Source: Glycomyces niveus
GTDB lineage: Bacteria; Actinomycetota; Actinomycetes; Mycobacteriales; Micromonosporaceae
NCBI RefSeq assembly: GCF_017592475.1
Contig: NZ_JAGFNP010000002.1
Coordinates: 209,125 to 273,124 of the forward strand
Direction: 5' to 3'
Length of the DNA stretch: 64,000 nt
The notes under the pieces are model-generated. The model was given only the letters and a program-made list of their open reading frames with translations, was not told the origin of the DNA and did no database searches. Of the stretch, positions 25,795-35,020 are shown in pieces (position 1 is the first letter of the stretch; every line of letters begins with the position of its first letter). The translations under genes were made by a program, and so were the position numbers.

Positions 25795-26322
25795 TCAGCG
25801 GTCGCCGCGGCCGCGAGCGGCGCGCTGCGCCGCCCGCTCGCCGAACTTGCGGGCCACGATGGAGGCGGCGCTCGCGATGGCCGTCAAGTTGAACGCCATC
25901 TGCACGCACAGGACGGCCCGGGCGACCTGGCCCTGCGCCGAGACATCGCCGAAGCCGACGGTGGCAAGGGTGCTCACCGCGAAATAGAGGGCGTCGACGC
26001 GGGTCTCCAGACTCGTGAACTCCCCGGGCCGGTGCACGGCCAGCCCGTAGTCGAGCAGCGCGAACAGCAGCAGACCGGCGAGGATGGCCACGATCAGCGC
26101 GCCCAGCGGCGCGTCGGGTTCGCGCAGCTGCCGCAGCGCCTGCCAGCGGATCGCGAACGCGAGCGCCGCCAGCAGCAGCACGGTGGCGCCCCACCGCAGC
26201 ACCAGCGAACCGCGGTCGGGCTCGTTCGAGACCGGGACGACCGCGTAGAGGACCACGAGCGCGACGCACACCAGCAGCCAGCGCAGCGCCTGCCAGCGTT
26301 TCGGTCCCGTCTCCTGCTGCAC
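25795..26322 (-). CDS. Two-pore-helix-type potassium channel protein
   Basis: A 175-residue membrane protein. Two N-terminal hydrophobic segments (about 14-30 and 42-60) precede a standard Ion_trans_2 module: helix at 72-95, pore helix, selectivity filter TVGFGD at 121-126, and inner helix at 133-155. GFGD in place of GYGD still fits K+ selectivity. It has a short basic tail and no RCK domain. GTG start after GAGGAGG. It follows the ClC gene by 10 bp on the same strand, so the two are one operon. Confidence 0.85.
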   Translation of the reverse strand: MQQETGPKRWQALRWLLVCVALVVLYAVVPVSNEPDRGSLVLRWGATVLLLAALAFAIRWQALRQLREPDAPLGALIVAILAGLLLFALLDYGLAVHRPGEFTSLETRVDALYFAVSTLATVGFGDVSAQGQVARAVLCVQMAFNLTAIASAASIVARKFGERAAQRAARGRGDR

Positions 26323-26332
26323 GCTGTCCTCC

Positions 26333-27655
26333 TCAGTCCTGGACGGGAGCGGTCGTGCTCCCTTCGGCCGCGCCGGTCCGCTCGGTGAGCTGATCGGTCA
26401 TGAACGCCACCACCACGGCGATGAGCACGATCGGGGTCATCCCGGCCGAGCCCGAACCGAGCAGGAGCGTGATGAGCACGGCCGCCGAGACCGGGAGCGG
26501 CAGGATCGCGGCCGTCGCCGCGGCCATGCCCGCCGCCATCGCCGGGACGAGCCCGAACCCGGGCAGGCCGCTGAGCAGGGCGCCCGCGGCCGCGCCGAGG
26601 AACACGGCCGGGAAGATCGGGCCGCCGCGCAGGGTCGCGAGCGACACCGCGTACGCCAGGCCCTTGAACGCGAGCAGCGCTACGAGCGCCCACATGCCCG
26701 GAGCTTCGCCGGCGCCGGTGAGCGTGCCGAGCGAGTCCTGTCCGGACAGCACCACCTCGACCGGGGAGCGGCCGGTGAGCAGCTCGTAGAGCGCGGCGGC
26801 CACCGCGGTGACGGTCACCGCGACCATCGCCATGAGCGCGGGCCGCCGCTTCGCGCGAGGAACGAGCCGCCTCCCGAGGCGGTGGACCATGGTGACGCCC
26901 AAGGCGATGAGCACGGCAAGCGGGACCGTCCACAGCAGATCGGCGAGGTCGGGCCGGGCCGGTACGTCGAGGCCGGGCAGCTGGAGCGAGGCCACCGGCA
27001 GCCCCGTCCACACGCCGAGGCCGGTGAAGACGAGCGCGCCGATGCCGGCCGAGAGCAGGCACGGCAGCACGACCTTGGTCGACCTGAGCCCGGCCCTGCC
27101 CGCGGATTCGAGGATGAACACCGCCGCCACGAGCGGACTGCCGAAGACGACCGCGACGGCCGCCGCCGACCCGGACGCGCCCAGGAGCGCGTTCTCGGGG
27201 CTCTTGCGGGCGATCCAGCGCGAGGTGAGGATGGTGGCGAGCGCCCCGCCGACGGCGATGAGCGGCGCTTCGGGGCCGAGCACCACGCCGAGCGGGAGGC
27301 CGCCGAGCGCCGCGAGCAGCACCCCGGGCAGGTGCGAGGGCGGCACGGGTTCGGCCGAGAGGCCGTCGATGGGGACATGCCCGCCGTGCCCGGGCAGGCG
27401 GGTGAGCGCGACCGCGACGAGCGCGCCGCCGATGAGCAGCCAGGGCACCGGCCACCACCACGGCACCGGGTCGAGGCCCCATGTCTCGGGCAGGTCCTCC
27501 CAGACGAACGCGGTGAGCCGGTGGAGGAGGGCGAGGAACGCGAAGGCGGCCACGGAGATCGGGATGCCGATGAGGCCCGCGAGGCCCAGCGGCCGGAGGT
27601 ACCGGACGCCGTCCGCGCGCCTCCTGGAGGCCGGACCGTCCGATGTCGCCGCCAT
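26333..27655 (-). CDS. ClC-family chloride channel/antiporter
   Basis: A 440-residue membrane protein with the ClC fold repeated in two halves. The first signature region is altered (PGHGGHVPIDG for GSGIP). The second is GVVLGPEAPLIAVGGALA, near residue 130. GGPIFPAVFLGAAAG near residue 345 is the GxFxP motif, and the loop between carries GSPLVAAVFILES. It lacks a C-terminal CBS domain. GGAGGGG precedes the ATG. It is paired in an operon with a K+ channel, which suggests KCl flux for osmotic or charge balance. Whether it is a channel or an H+/Cl- exchanger is not decided. Confidence 0.88.
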   Translation of the reverse strand: MAATSDGPASRRRADGVRYLRPLGLAGLIGIPISVAAFAFLALLHRLTAFVWEDLPETWGLDPVPWWWPVPWLLIGGALVAVALTRLPGHGGHVPIDGLSAEPVPPSHLPGVLLAALGGLPLGVVLGPEAPLIAVGGALATILTSRWIARKSPENALLGASGSAAAVAVVFGSPLVAAVFILESAGRAGLRSTKVVLPCLLSAGIGALVFTGLGVWTGLPVASLQLPGLDVPARPDLADLLWTVPLAVLIALGVTMVHRLGRRLVPRAKRRPALMAMVAVTVTAVAAALYELLTGRSPVEVVLSGQDSLGTLTGAGEAPGMWALVALLAFKGLAYAVSLATLRGGPIFPAVFLGAAAGALLSGLPGFGLVPAMAAGMAAATAAILPLPVSAAVLITLLLGSGSAGMTPIVLIAVVVAFMTDQLTERTGAAEGSTTAPVQD

Positions 27656-27743
27656 GCCGCCCCTCCGTTCCCTGCACTGTGGATCTTCCTACGGCGGTCG
27701 CGCGCGGCGCAGGACATTGTCCATCCCGCATCGCGAACCCCGC

Positions 27744-27772
27744 TTGCAACATACCGGGTGGGGGTATACGAT
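27744..27772 (+). promoter_or_regulatory. CsoR-like operator inside the promoter of the DUF4396 gene
   Basis: TTGCAA (27744-27749), 17 bp, TACGAT (27767-27772). ATACCGGGTGGGGGTAT (27751-27767) fills the spacer: arms ATACC/GGTAT around 7 bp, the shape of CsoR-type metal-repressor sites. The same arms and spacing recur at 50094-50110. Confidence 0.6.
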
Positions 27773-27821
27773 CAACCGGCTGCGGCCACCCCGGGCCGCC
27801 GAATCCTGGAGGAGCATCGCT

Positions 27822-28472
27822 GTGGACCACTCCCGCCACGACCACCACGGTCATGACGACCATGCCGGACACGACCACCACGCCGCCCCCACCGCCGAGG
27901 CCGAGCACGAAGGCCACACCGCCCACGACCACACCGGACACGAGCACGCCGCCCACGACCACTCGGCCCCCGCCCCTGCGGCCGAAGACCATGCGCACCA
28001 CGCCGACCACGCCGCCCACGGGGGTCCGGCCCCCGCGGGCTGGGGCATGGCCGCCTCAGCCACCCTCCACTGCCTCACCGGCTGCGCCATCGGCGAAGTG
28101 CTCGGCGTCGTCATCGGCACCGCCATGGGCTGGCACGGCTTCGCCACGATCGCCCTCGCGGTCACGCTTGCATTCCTCTTCGGCTACGCCCTGACCATGC
28201 GCGGCGTCATGCGCGCCGGGCTGTCCTTCAAGGACGCCCTCAAAGTCGCGCTCGCAGCCGACACCATCTCGATCGCGGTCATGGAGATCGTCGACAACGG
28301 CTTCATCCTCGCCATGCCCGGCGCGATGGAGATGGGCCTGGCCGACTACCGGTTCTGGCTGACGCTCGCCGCCGCGCTGGCGATCGCATTCGTGGTGACC
28401 GTCCCGATCAACCGCTGGCTCATCTCACGCGGCAAGGGCCACGCGGTCGTCCACCAGCACCACCGGCACTAG
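27822..28472 (+). CDS. His-rich DUF4396 membrane protein
   Basis: A 216-residue protein. The first 66 residues hold 22 histidines in HDHHGHDDHAGH-type runs with Asp and Glu, a likely metal-binding tail. Then comes the DUF4396 core with LHCLTGCAIGEVLG (Cys84, Cys88) and about four membrane helices to the end, closing in a short VVHQHHRH tail. DUF4396 proteins are often found near copper or heavy-metal genes, but their role is unproven. GTG start after CTGGAGGAG. The operator-like palindrome upstream supports metal control. It overlaps the convergent TetR gene by 4 nt. Confidence 0.82.
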   Translation: MDHSRHDHHGHDDHAGHDHHAAPTAEAEHEGHTAHDHTGHEHAAHDHSAPAPAAEDHAHHADHAAHGGPAPAGWGMAASATLHCLTGCAIGEVLGVVIGTAMGWHGFATIALAVTLAFLFGYALTMRGVMRAGLSFKDALKVALAADTISIAVMEIVDNGFILAMPGAMEMGLADYRFWLTLAAALAIAFVVTVPINRWLISRGKGHAVVHQHHRH

Positions 28473-29074
28473 CAGACGGCGGCGGGGCGCAGTGCCGCCA
28501 TGGTCCGGTCGAGGCTCCGCCCGAACCCGTCCGGGCGGGCCACCGCGTCGACCATCGCCGCGTGCAGGCACGCGAACGCCCCGCCGACCACCGCCCGCAG
28601 CACCACCGGGTCCGCGGCGCACCCGGGCCGCCGGGCCGCCCGCTCCAGCAGCGTCTCGCTCAGCGAGCGCTGCAGCCCGTCAAGCCGTCCGAGGTACGCC
28701 GCGAACAGCCGCGGGCTCGCGTTCACGATCTTCTGCACCGCCGCGTCGTGCTCGCGCATCGCCGGATCGGCCAGCCGCTCCACTATCGGCTCGAACGCAT
28801 GCCGCAGCGAGTCCCACTCCGCCTCGTCCAGCGGCCGGGCCTCCAGCCGCACCGCCAGCTCCAGGCCCAACCGCTCGAGGCTGTCGAGGACCACTTCGTC
28901 CTTGGAAGCGAAGTATCGGAAGAAACTGCGCTGGGACATGCCGACGGCGGCGGCGATCTCATCGACCGTCGTCTCCTCGAATCCCTTTGCGACGAAGAGT
29001 TCCTCGGCGATCCGTGCGATCCTTGACTGCACGGCCCGACGTGACACTTCTCGCAGACTCCCACCGGCGCCCAT
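28469..29074 (-). CDS. TetR-family regulator of the efflux gene
   Basis: A 201-residue repressor. The helix-turn-helix is EIAAAVGMSQRSFFRYFASKDEVV (about residues 38-61); the FFRYFASKDE form is typical of actinobacterial MftR/drug-pump TetRs. It is divergent from an EmrB/QacA-type transporter with a palindrome between. No ribosome site is seen; TACCAT lies 7 nt before the ATG, so the mRNA may be leaderless. Confidence 0.88.
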   Translation of the reverse strand: MGAGGSLREVSRRAVQSRIARIAEELFVAKGFEETTVDEIAAAVGMSQRSFFRYFASKDEVVLDSLERLGLELAVRLEARPLDEAEWDSLRHAFEPIVERLADPAMREHDAAVQKIVNASPRLFAAYLGRLDGLQRSLSETLLERAARRPGCAADPVVLRAVVGGAFACLHAAMVDAVARPDGFGRSLDRTMAALRPAAVC

Positions 29075-29081
29075 GGCCGGG

Positions 29082-29087
29082 ATGGTA
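29082..29087 (-). promoter_or_regulatory. Leaderless -10 element of the TetR gene
   Basis: On the minus strand TACCAT, then 7 nt, then ATG at 29074. Fits transcription starting at the start codon. Confidence 0.45.
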
Positions 29088-29101
29088 GCAACTGCAATGA
29101 T

Positions 29102-29116
29102 TGACAGTCACTGACA
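29102..29116. promoter_or_regulatory. Likely TetR operator between regulator and efflux gene
   Basis: TGACAGTCACTGACA is a 15-bp palindrome with one mismatched pair around a central C, 28 bp from the TetR start. Assigned to that TetR by position. Confidence 0.5.
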
Positions 29117-29217
29117 CTTTCCGGTGCGCGCGCTCCGTCACCCTCCGACACCCCGGAGGATGCAGGTGCGGGCCCGTCGGCACCGGGCAAGGAACACCAC
29201 AAAAGGAAACTTCCCCC

Positions 29218-30708
29218 ATGACCGTTGACCAGCGACCGGCCGAGTCACCCGAAGCCGACGCAGCACCAGCGCCCGAAGCGGGCATGTCGAGCCAGATCAA
29301 GATCGTGCTCGGCGTACTCCTCGTCGCCACGTTCGTCATGATCCTCAACGAGACCGTGATGGGCGTGGCCCTGCCGAGCCTCATGGAGCAGTTCTCGATC
29401 ACCGCCGCCACCGTGCAGTGGCTGACGACGGGCTTCATGCTCACCATGGCCGTGGTCATCCCCATGACCGGCCTCATCCTGCAGCGCTTCACCACCCGCA
29501 CCGTGTTCCTCGCCGCCATCGGCCTGTTCACCGCGGGCACGCTGCTCGCCGGCGTCGCCACCGTCTTCCCGATGCTCGTGGCCGCCCGCGTCATCCAGGC
29601 CAGCGGCACCGCCGTCATGCTGCCGCTCCTCATGACCACCGTCATGACCTTCGTCCCGGCCGAACGCCGCGGACGCACGATGGGCTTCATCACGATCGTC
29701 ATCGCCGTCGCCCCCGCGATCGGCCCGACCTTCTCCGGGTTCATCCTCAACAACCTGACCTGGCGCTGGATGTTCCTCGCCGTCCTGCCGATCGCCGTCC
29801 TGGCGCTCGTCCTCGGCGGCGTCCTCATCAAGAACCTCGGCGAGACCCGCCCGGTCAAGCTCGACCTGCTCTCCGCGCTGCTCTCCGCCGTCGCCTTCGG
29901 CGGCCTCATCTACGGCCTCAGCAGCTTCGGCGAGTCCGCCGCGGGCAACCACACCCCGGTCCCGCCGTACGTCGCCGTCGGTGTGGGCGCCGCCTCCCTG
30001 GCCCTGTTCGTCTTCCGCCAGCTCCGGCTCCAGCGCGACGACGCGGCCCTGATGGACCTGCGGCCCTTCAAGTCCCGCTCGTTCACCGTCGGCATCATCA
30101 TGCTGCTCGTCTCGATGGCGACCCTCTTCGGCTCGCTCATCCTGCTGCCGATCTACCTCCAGAACGTGCTCGACCTCGACACGCTGGAGACCGGCCTGGT
30201 GGTCCTCCCCGGCGGCCTCGCCATGGGCCTCTCCGGCCCGTTCGTCGGCCGCATCTTCGACCGCGTCGGCCCCCGCCCGCTCGTCATCCCCGGCTCGCTC
30301 GTCCTCGCGGGCGCCCTCGGCCTCATGACGATGCTCGACCAGGACAGCGCCGTCTGGTTCGTCGTGGTCATCCACGTCATGCTCAGCCTCGGGCTCAGCA
30401 GCCTCATGACCCCGCTCATGACCTCCTCGCTCGGCGCCCTGCCCATGGAGCTCTACTCCCACGGCAGCGCCATCATGAGCACCCTGCAGCAGGTCGCGGG
30501 CGCCGCGGGCACCGCCGTGTTCATCACCTTGATGACCACCGGCGCCACCGCCAGCATCGAATCGGGCGCGACTGACGTCACCGCCCAGGCCGACGGCATC
30601 CACCTCGCGTTCCTGTGCGGCACCGGCATGGCCCTCGTGGCCGCCGCAGCGGCCTTCCTCGTCAAGAAGGCCGACGCCCCCGCGGGCGACGCCGCCCCCG
30701 CCCACTAG
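29218..30708 (+). CDS. MFS multidrug efflux pump, DHA2 (EmrB/QacA) family
   Basis: A 496-residue membrane protein with 14 hydrophobic segments. DHA2 marks are LNETVMGVALPSLMEQFSITAATVQWLTTGFMLTMAVVIPMTG at the N-terminus and motif C in helix 5, FITIVIAVAPAIGPTFSGFI. The polar N-terminal 25 residues (AESPEADAAPAPEAG) are cytoplasmic. AAAGGAA precedes the ATG. It is likely repressed by the divergent TetR and exports drugs or lipophilic cations by proton exchange. Confidence 0.9.
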   Translation: MTVDQRPAESPEADAAPAPEAGMSSQIKIVLGVLLVATFVMILNETVMGVALPSLMEQFSITAATVQWLTTGFMLTMAVVIPMTGLILQRFTTRTVFLAAIGLFTAGTLLAGVATVFPMLVAARVIQASGTAVMLPLLMTTVMTFVPAERRGRTMGFITIVIAVAPAIGPTFSGFILNNLTWRWMFLAVLPIAVLALVLGGVLIKNLGETRPVKLDLLSALLSAVAFGGLIYGLSSFGESAAGNHTPVPPYVAVGVGAASLALFVFRQLRLQRDDAALMDLRPFKSRSFTVGIIMLLVSMATLFGSLILLPIYLQNVLDLDTLETGLVVLPGGLAMGLSGPFVGRIFDRVGPRPLVIPGSLVLAGALGLMTMLDQDSAVWFVVVIHVMLSLGLSSLMTPLMTSSLGALPMELYSHGSAIMSTLQQVAGAAGTAVFITLMTTGATASIESGATDVTAQADGIHLAFLCGTGMALVAAAAAFLVKKADAPAGDAAPAH

Positions 30709-30719
30709 TACGACGCCAG

Positions 30720-30751
30720 AGGCCCGGTCCCGCTCAGGGGCCGGGCCTTTT
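30720..30751 (+). terminator. Rho-independent terminator after the efflux gene
   Basis: A 12-pair stem (AGGCCCGGTCCC / GGGGCCGGGCCT, one G-U pair), 5-nt loop, followed by TTTT. Confidence 0.85.
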
Positions 30752-30777
30752 CGCGTCCCGCCGCCGGGACCGGATGC

Positions 30778-30783
30778 TACGGT
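30778..30783 (+). promoter_or_regulatory. Leaderless -10 element of the SRPBCC gene
   Basis: TACGGT, 6 nt, then ATG at 30790; no ribosome site is present. Confidence 0.45.
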
Positions 30784-30789
30784 CCCAAG

Positions 30790-31251
30790 ATGCCGCGAAC
30801 CGACCAAGCCAGCCGGGACATCCCGGCCTCGCCCGAACGCGTCTACGCCGCCCTGACCGACCCCGAGGCGCTCGCCGCCTGGCTCCCGCCCGCCGGGATG
30901 ACAGGCCGCTTCGACCACTACGACCCGCGCCCCGGCGGCACCTACCGCATGACCCTCACCTACGCGGACCCCGAAGGCGCGCCCGGCAAGACCACCGCCG
31001 ACACCGACACCGTCGAAGCCCGCTTCGTCGAACTCGTCCCCGACACCCGCGTCACCGCCGAGATCGACTTCAAGTCCGACGACCCCGCCTTCACCGGCCC
31101 CATGACCACCACCTGGTCCCTCGAGCCCGTCCCCGAAGGCACCCGCGTCACCTTCACCGCCACCAACGTCCCCGACGCCATCGCCCCCGCCGACCACGCC
31201 GAAGGCATGAGCTCGTCCCTGCTCAACCTCGAGGCCTACCTCGAACGCTGA
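30790..31251 (+). CDS. SRPBCC/AHSA1-domain protein
   Basis: A 153-residue soluble START-like protein. It opens with SRDIPASPERVYAALTDPEALAAWLPP, the AHSA1 entry helix, and closes with a helix after AEGMSSSLLNLEAYL. The fold forms a hydrophobic cavity for a lipid or polyketide-like ligand. These proteins are often general stress or ligand-binding proteins with no defined substrate. It is apparently leaderless and stands as a single-gene unit between two terminators. Confidence 0.85.
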   Translation: MPRTDQASRDIPASPERVYAALTDPEALAAWLPPAGMTGRFDHYDPRPGGTYRMTLTYADPEGAPGKTTADTDTVEARFVELVPDTRVTAEIDFKSDDPAFTGPMTTTWSLEPVPEGTRVTFTATNVPDAIAPADHAEGMSSSLLNLEAYLER

Positions 31252-31282
31252 AGGCCGGGCCCCCGATCCCGGGACCCGGCCT
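31252..31282. terminator. Terminator after the SRPBCC gene
   Basis: AGGCCGGG (31252-31259) pairs with CCCGGCCT (31275-31282); the 15-nt loop can pair further (CCCGGG inside). Lies between convergent genes. Confidence 0.55.
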
Positions 31283-31313
31283 CCGTGACACACCTGCTCG
31301 CGAGGGGACCCCG

Positions 31314-31715
31314 CTACTCGGTGACCTCCTGGAAGGAGCAGTCGTTCGGCTCAGGGTCGTTCGCGCCGTCGACGGAGCAGACCTCCATCACGTACTCCTC
31401 GCCGGTGAGCACGTTCCACTCGAACGTGGTGAACTCCCCGGCCCCGAGTCCGTTGTAGAGGCTCTCGAGCAGGATCCACTCGCCGTCCTCGACGAGGTAG
31501 AGGCTGCCGCGCACGCCGTGCCCGTCCGGGTGCCAGTCGTGCACCGAGAAGACGTCGCCCTGGTCGTGGTGGATCATCTCGGCGATCAGGTTCCCGCCCG
31601 CGTCCGTGAGCTGCACCTCGAGGTCCGCGGCCTGCGCGGGGGCGGCGATACTCGCGGCCAGCGCGAGGCCGGCGCCGAGGGCCAGACCGGCGCGCGCGAT
31701 CCAGGTCTTGTTCAT
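31314..31715 (-). CDS. Small secreted protein, unknown
   Basis: A 133-residue exported protein. A Sec signal (MNKTWIARAGLALGAGLALAASIAAPAQA) is cut after residue 29. The mature part is acidic (LIAEMIHHDQGDVFSVHDWHPDGHG, DGANDPEPNDC) with two cysteines near the C-terminus (about 113 and 126) that may pair. I do not recognise a family. GGAG precedes the ATG at 31715. It is not obviously linked to the mutasome genes downstream on the same strand. Confidence 0.75.
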   Translation of the reverse strand: MNKTWIARAGLALGAGLALAASIAAPAQAADLEVQLTDAGGNLIAEMIHHDQGDVFSVHDWHPDGHGVRGSLYLVEDGEWILLESLYNGLGAGEFTTFEWNVLTGEEYVMEVCSVDGANDPEPNDCSFQEVTE

Positions 31716-31843
31716 TGTGGATGCTCCAATTCGATTGGGGCGCACCATTATCGGTACGCCTTCGTACCCATCAAGACGTGAATCCGGAGCGGTTTCCGTA
31801 CCCCCGAAGCGAGTGATGCGCGTCTCAGTGGGGTCGGCGGTGC

Positions 31844-34800
31844 TCAGCGGAAGTCCCGCGACGGCGCGCTCGGACTGTTGAGGTCCAGGAGCGTCAGCTT
31901 GTCCGCCACGATCATCGGCATCACGTGATTGCCCACCGCATCGTGCGGCTTCTCCACCGCGCCCCGCACCACCAGCGCCCGCGCCACCGACGCCACGCCC
32001 TGCCAGCGCTTCCAGAGCCCCTGCGAGCACACGATGTTCGCGATCCCCGTCTCGTCCTCCAAGCTCAGGAACGTGACGCCTTTCGCCGTCGACGGGCGCT
32101 GGCGGTGCGTGATGATCCCGGCGACCTCGATCCGCGAGCCGTCCTCGGCGTACGGGAGCCGGGCGGCGGTCAGGACCCCGGCGGCGTCGAGCCCGGCGCG
32201 AACCAGCTCCATCGGGTGGGTCTGGACCGAGAGCCCCAGGCCGGTGTAGTCGGCGCGGGCGAGCTCGGCCCCGCTCATGCCGGGCAGGGTGGGCGGCGGC
32301 GCGGCCGGTCCCGTGCCGGGGATCGTGTCCGGCCGCTCGTCCACCGTCCCGGCCGTCCACAGTGCCTTCCGGCGGTCCGGTTCGAGGCTCTCGAGGGCGC
32401 CGGCGACGGCGAGCTTCTCCATGCGCTCCTTGCCGATCCCGGCCCGGCGGGCGAGGTCGGCGAGGCTCTGGAACGGGCCGCCCTCGGCGCGCGCGGCCGT
32501 GATGCGCAGCGCGGCCGGCTCGCCGAGGCCTTTGACGTTGTCGAGGCCGAGGCGCAGGTCCGCCTCGCCTTTGAGCGGCGGCTTCACCGGCCGCCCGGTG
32601 GGGACGAGGGAGGTGACGGGCTCGCTGGCGTTGACGTCGGGGGCGAGCACGGTGAGGCCGTGGCGCTGGGCGTCGGCGACGAGGGAGGCGGGGGAGTAGA
32701 AGCCCATGGGCTGGCTCGCGAGGAGCCCGGCGTAGAACGCGGCGGGGTAGTGGCATTTGATCCAGGCCGAGGAGTAGACGAGGAACGCGAAGCTCGCGGC
32801 GTGCGATTCGGGGAAGCCGAAGTCGGCGAAGGAGCGCAGCTGCTCGTAGAGGCGGTCGGCGTCGGCGCCGGTGATGCCGCGCTCGGCCATGCCGGAGTAG
32901 AGGCGTTCGCGCAGCTCCTCCATGCGCTCCTCGGACCGCTTGGCGCCCATGGCCCGGCGGAGCTTGTCGGCCTCGCCGGCGTCGAAGCCGGCGGCGTCGA
33001 TGGCGATGCGCATCAGCTGCTCCTGGAACAGCGGCACCCCGTAGGTGCGCTCCAGGGACTTGTGCAGGATCTCGGGAACGAGGTGGCGCCAGGGTTCGCC
33101 GTGGCGGCGGCGCAGGTAGGGGTGGACGGCGCCGCCCTGGATGGGGCCGGGGCGGATGAGCGCGACCTCGGCGACGAGGTCGTGGAAGTGCCTGGGGCGC
33201 AGGCGGGGCAGGGTCGCCATCTGGGCGCGGGACTCGACCTGGAAGACGCCGACGGTGTCGGCCCGGCAGAGCATGTCGTAGACGGCCGTGTCGTCGGGCG
33301 GCAGCCGCCAGAGGTCGACGCGGTCGCCGTGGAAGGCGAGGACGAGGTCGGCCATGCGGTGCAGGGCCTCGAGCATGCCCAGGCCCAAGAGGTCGAACTT
33401 GACGAGCCCGGCGTCGGCGCAGTCCTCTTTGTCCCATTGCAGGACGGTGCGGTCCTTCATGCGGGCGGGCTCGACCGGGACGATCTCGCTGACCGGCTGC
33501 TCGGTGAGGACCATGCCGCCGGGGTGGATGCCCAGGTGCTGCGGCATGTCGGCGAAGTCGGCGGCGAGGGAGCGCACGTCGTCGGGGATGCCCTCGGCCT
33601 CGGCGGGGTCGATGCCGCCCCAGCGGTGGAGGCGCTTGGACCACGCGAGGGCCTGGTCGTGGCCGTACCCGAGGGCCTTGGCGGCGTCGCGGACCGCCGA
33701 GCGGGGCCGGTAGGTGACCACGTTGGCCACCAGGGCGGCCCGGTCCCGGCCGTACTTCTCGTAGACGTACTGGATGACCTCCTCGCGGCGGCCGGACTCG
33801 ATGTCGAGGTCGATGTCGGGCGGGCCGTCGCGCTCGGCGGAGAGGAACCGCTCGAACAGCAGCCCGAACGACACCGGGTCCACATTGGTGATGCCGAGGG
33901 CGTAGCAGACGGCGCTGTTCGCGGCCGACCCCCTGCCCTGGCAGTAGATGTTCCGGTCGCGGCAGAAGTCGACGATGTCGGCGACGATGAGGAAGTAGCC
34001 GCTGAACTCCAGCTGCCCGATGACCCGCAGCTCGTGCCGGATCTGCTCCCAGGCCTTGGGCGAGCGCTCGGGCGGCCCGTACCGCTCGGTCCCGCCCTTC
34101 TCGGTGAGGGCCTCGAGGTAGGAGTCGTCGTCGAGCCCGGCGGGGACGGGGAAGTGCGGCAGGCGCGGGGCGAGCAGCTTGAGGGGGAAGGCGCACTCGG
34201 CGGCGATGCGCACCGATTCGGCTACGGCCTCAGGGAAGTCGGCGAAGCGCTGGGTCATCTCGGCGCCGCTGCGCAGGTGCGCGCCTGCGTTCGCGGGCAG
34301 GTACGGGTCGGTCGCCTCGAGGGTGCTGCGGGCGCGGACGGCGGCGAGCGCGGCGGCGGTGCGGGCGCGGGCCGGGGCCGCGTAGTGGACGTTGTTGGTG
34401 GCCACGACGGGCAGGCCGAAGCGGCGGGCCAGGTGCGCGAGGGTCTCGACCCGTTCGGTGTCGCCGGGCAGGTCGTGGCAGGTGAGTTCGACGGCGAGGT
34501 GTTCGGGCCCGAAGGCGTCGGCGAGTTCGCGCAGCGCCGCCTCGGCGGCGTCGAGGCCGCCCGAGCCCCTGCGGGAGTCCAGGGCCGTGTTGAGGAAGCC
34601 CTTGCGGCAGCCGGTGAGGACCTGCCAGCCGCCGTCGGCGTGGGCGCCGAGCTCGTCGAGCCGGTAGCGGGGGAGGTCCTTCTCGCCGCCGGCGAGTTTG
34701 GCGGCGGTGATGGCGCGCGAGAGGGCGCGGTAGCCGTCGGGGTCGCGGGCGAGGACGACAAGGTGGCGCCCGCCCGGGTCGACCTGGCCGCGGCGCGACC

Positions 34801-35020
34801 GCGCCAGATCGAGGTTGAGTTCGGCCCCGAAGACGGTGGGGAGGCCGAACCCGCTGGCGGCCTTGTCGAACTGCGGGGCCGCGTACAGCCCGTCGTGGTC
34901 GGTGATCGCGAGCCCTTTGAGGCCGAGCCGGTCGGCTTCGGCGGCGAGCGCGGCGGGGGCGTCCGCGCCGTCGGCGAAGGAGTAGTGGGAGTGGCAGTGC
35001 AGCTCGGCGTAGTCAGTCAT
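31844..35020 (-). CDS. dnaE2: Error-prone DNA polymerase III alpha
   Basis: A 1058-residue C-family polymerase that performs mutagenic translesion synthesis after SOS induction. An N-terminal PHP domain (YAELHCHSHYSFADGADAP) is followed by the catalytic palm with PDIDLD at about 400-405, then the tau/thumb and helix-hairpin-helix regions and a C-terminal OB fold (EVAGIITHRQRP...TFLSLEDETGIANIV). It lacks the long beta-clamp/tau tail of DnaE1. Last gene of imuA-imuB-dnaE2; its ATG overlaps the end of imuB by 8 nt. Confidence 0.95.
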   Translation of the reverse strand: MTDYAELHCHSHYSFADGADAPAALAAEADRLGLKGLAITDHDGLYAAPQFDKAASGFGLPTVFGAELNLDLARSRRGQVDPGGRHLVVLARDPDGYRALSRAITAAKLAGGEKDLPRYRLDELGAHADGGWQVLTGCRKGFLNTALDSRRGSGGLDAAEAALRELADAFGPEHLAVELTCHDLPGDTERVETLAHLARRFGLPVVATNNVHYAAPARARTAAALAAVRARSTLEATDPYLPANAGAHLRSGAEMTQRFADFPEAVAESVRIAAECAFPLKLLAPRLPHFPVPAGLDDDSYLEALTEKGGTERYGPPERSPKAWEQIRHELRVIGQLEFSGYFLIVADIVDFCRDRNIYCQGRGSAANSAVCYALGITNVDPVSFGLLFERFLSAERDGPPDIDLDIESGRREEVIQYVYEKYGRDRAALVANVVTYRPRSAVRDAAKALGYGHDQALAWSKRLHRWGGIDPAEAEGIPDDVRSLAADFADMPQHLGIHPGGMVLTEQPVSEIVPVEPARMKDRTVLQWDKEDCADAGLVKFDLLGLGMLEALHRMADLVLAFHGDRVDLWRLPPDDTAVYDMLCRADTVGVFQVESRAQMATLPRLRPRHFHDLVAEVALIRPGPIQGGAVHPYLRRRHGEPWRHLVPEILHKSLERTYGVPLFQEQLMRIAIDAAGFDAGEADKLRRAMGAKRSEERMEELRERLYSGMAERGITGADADRLYEQLRSFADFGFPESHAASFAFLVYSSAWIKCHYPAAFYAGLLASQPMGFYSPASLVADAQRHGLTVLAPDVNASEPVTSLVPTGRPVKPPLKGEADLRLGLDNVKGLGEPAALRITAARAEGGPFQSLADLARRAGIGKERMEKLAVAGALESLEPDRRKALWTAGTVDERPDTIPGTGPAAPPPTLPGMSGAELARADYTGLGLSVQTHPMELVRAGLDAAGVLTAARLPYAEDGSRIEVAGIITHRQRPSTAKGVTFLSLEDETGIANIVCSQGLWKRWQGVASVARALVVRGAVEKPHDAVGNHVMPMIVADKLTLLDLNSPSAPSRDFR

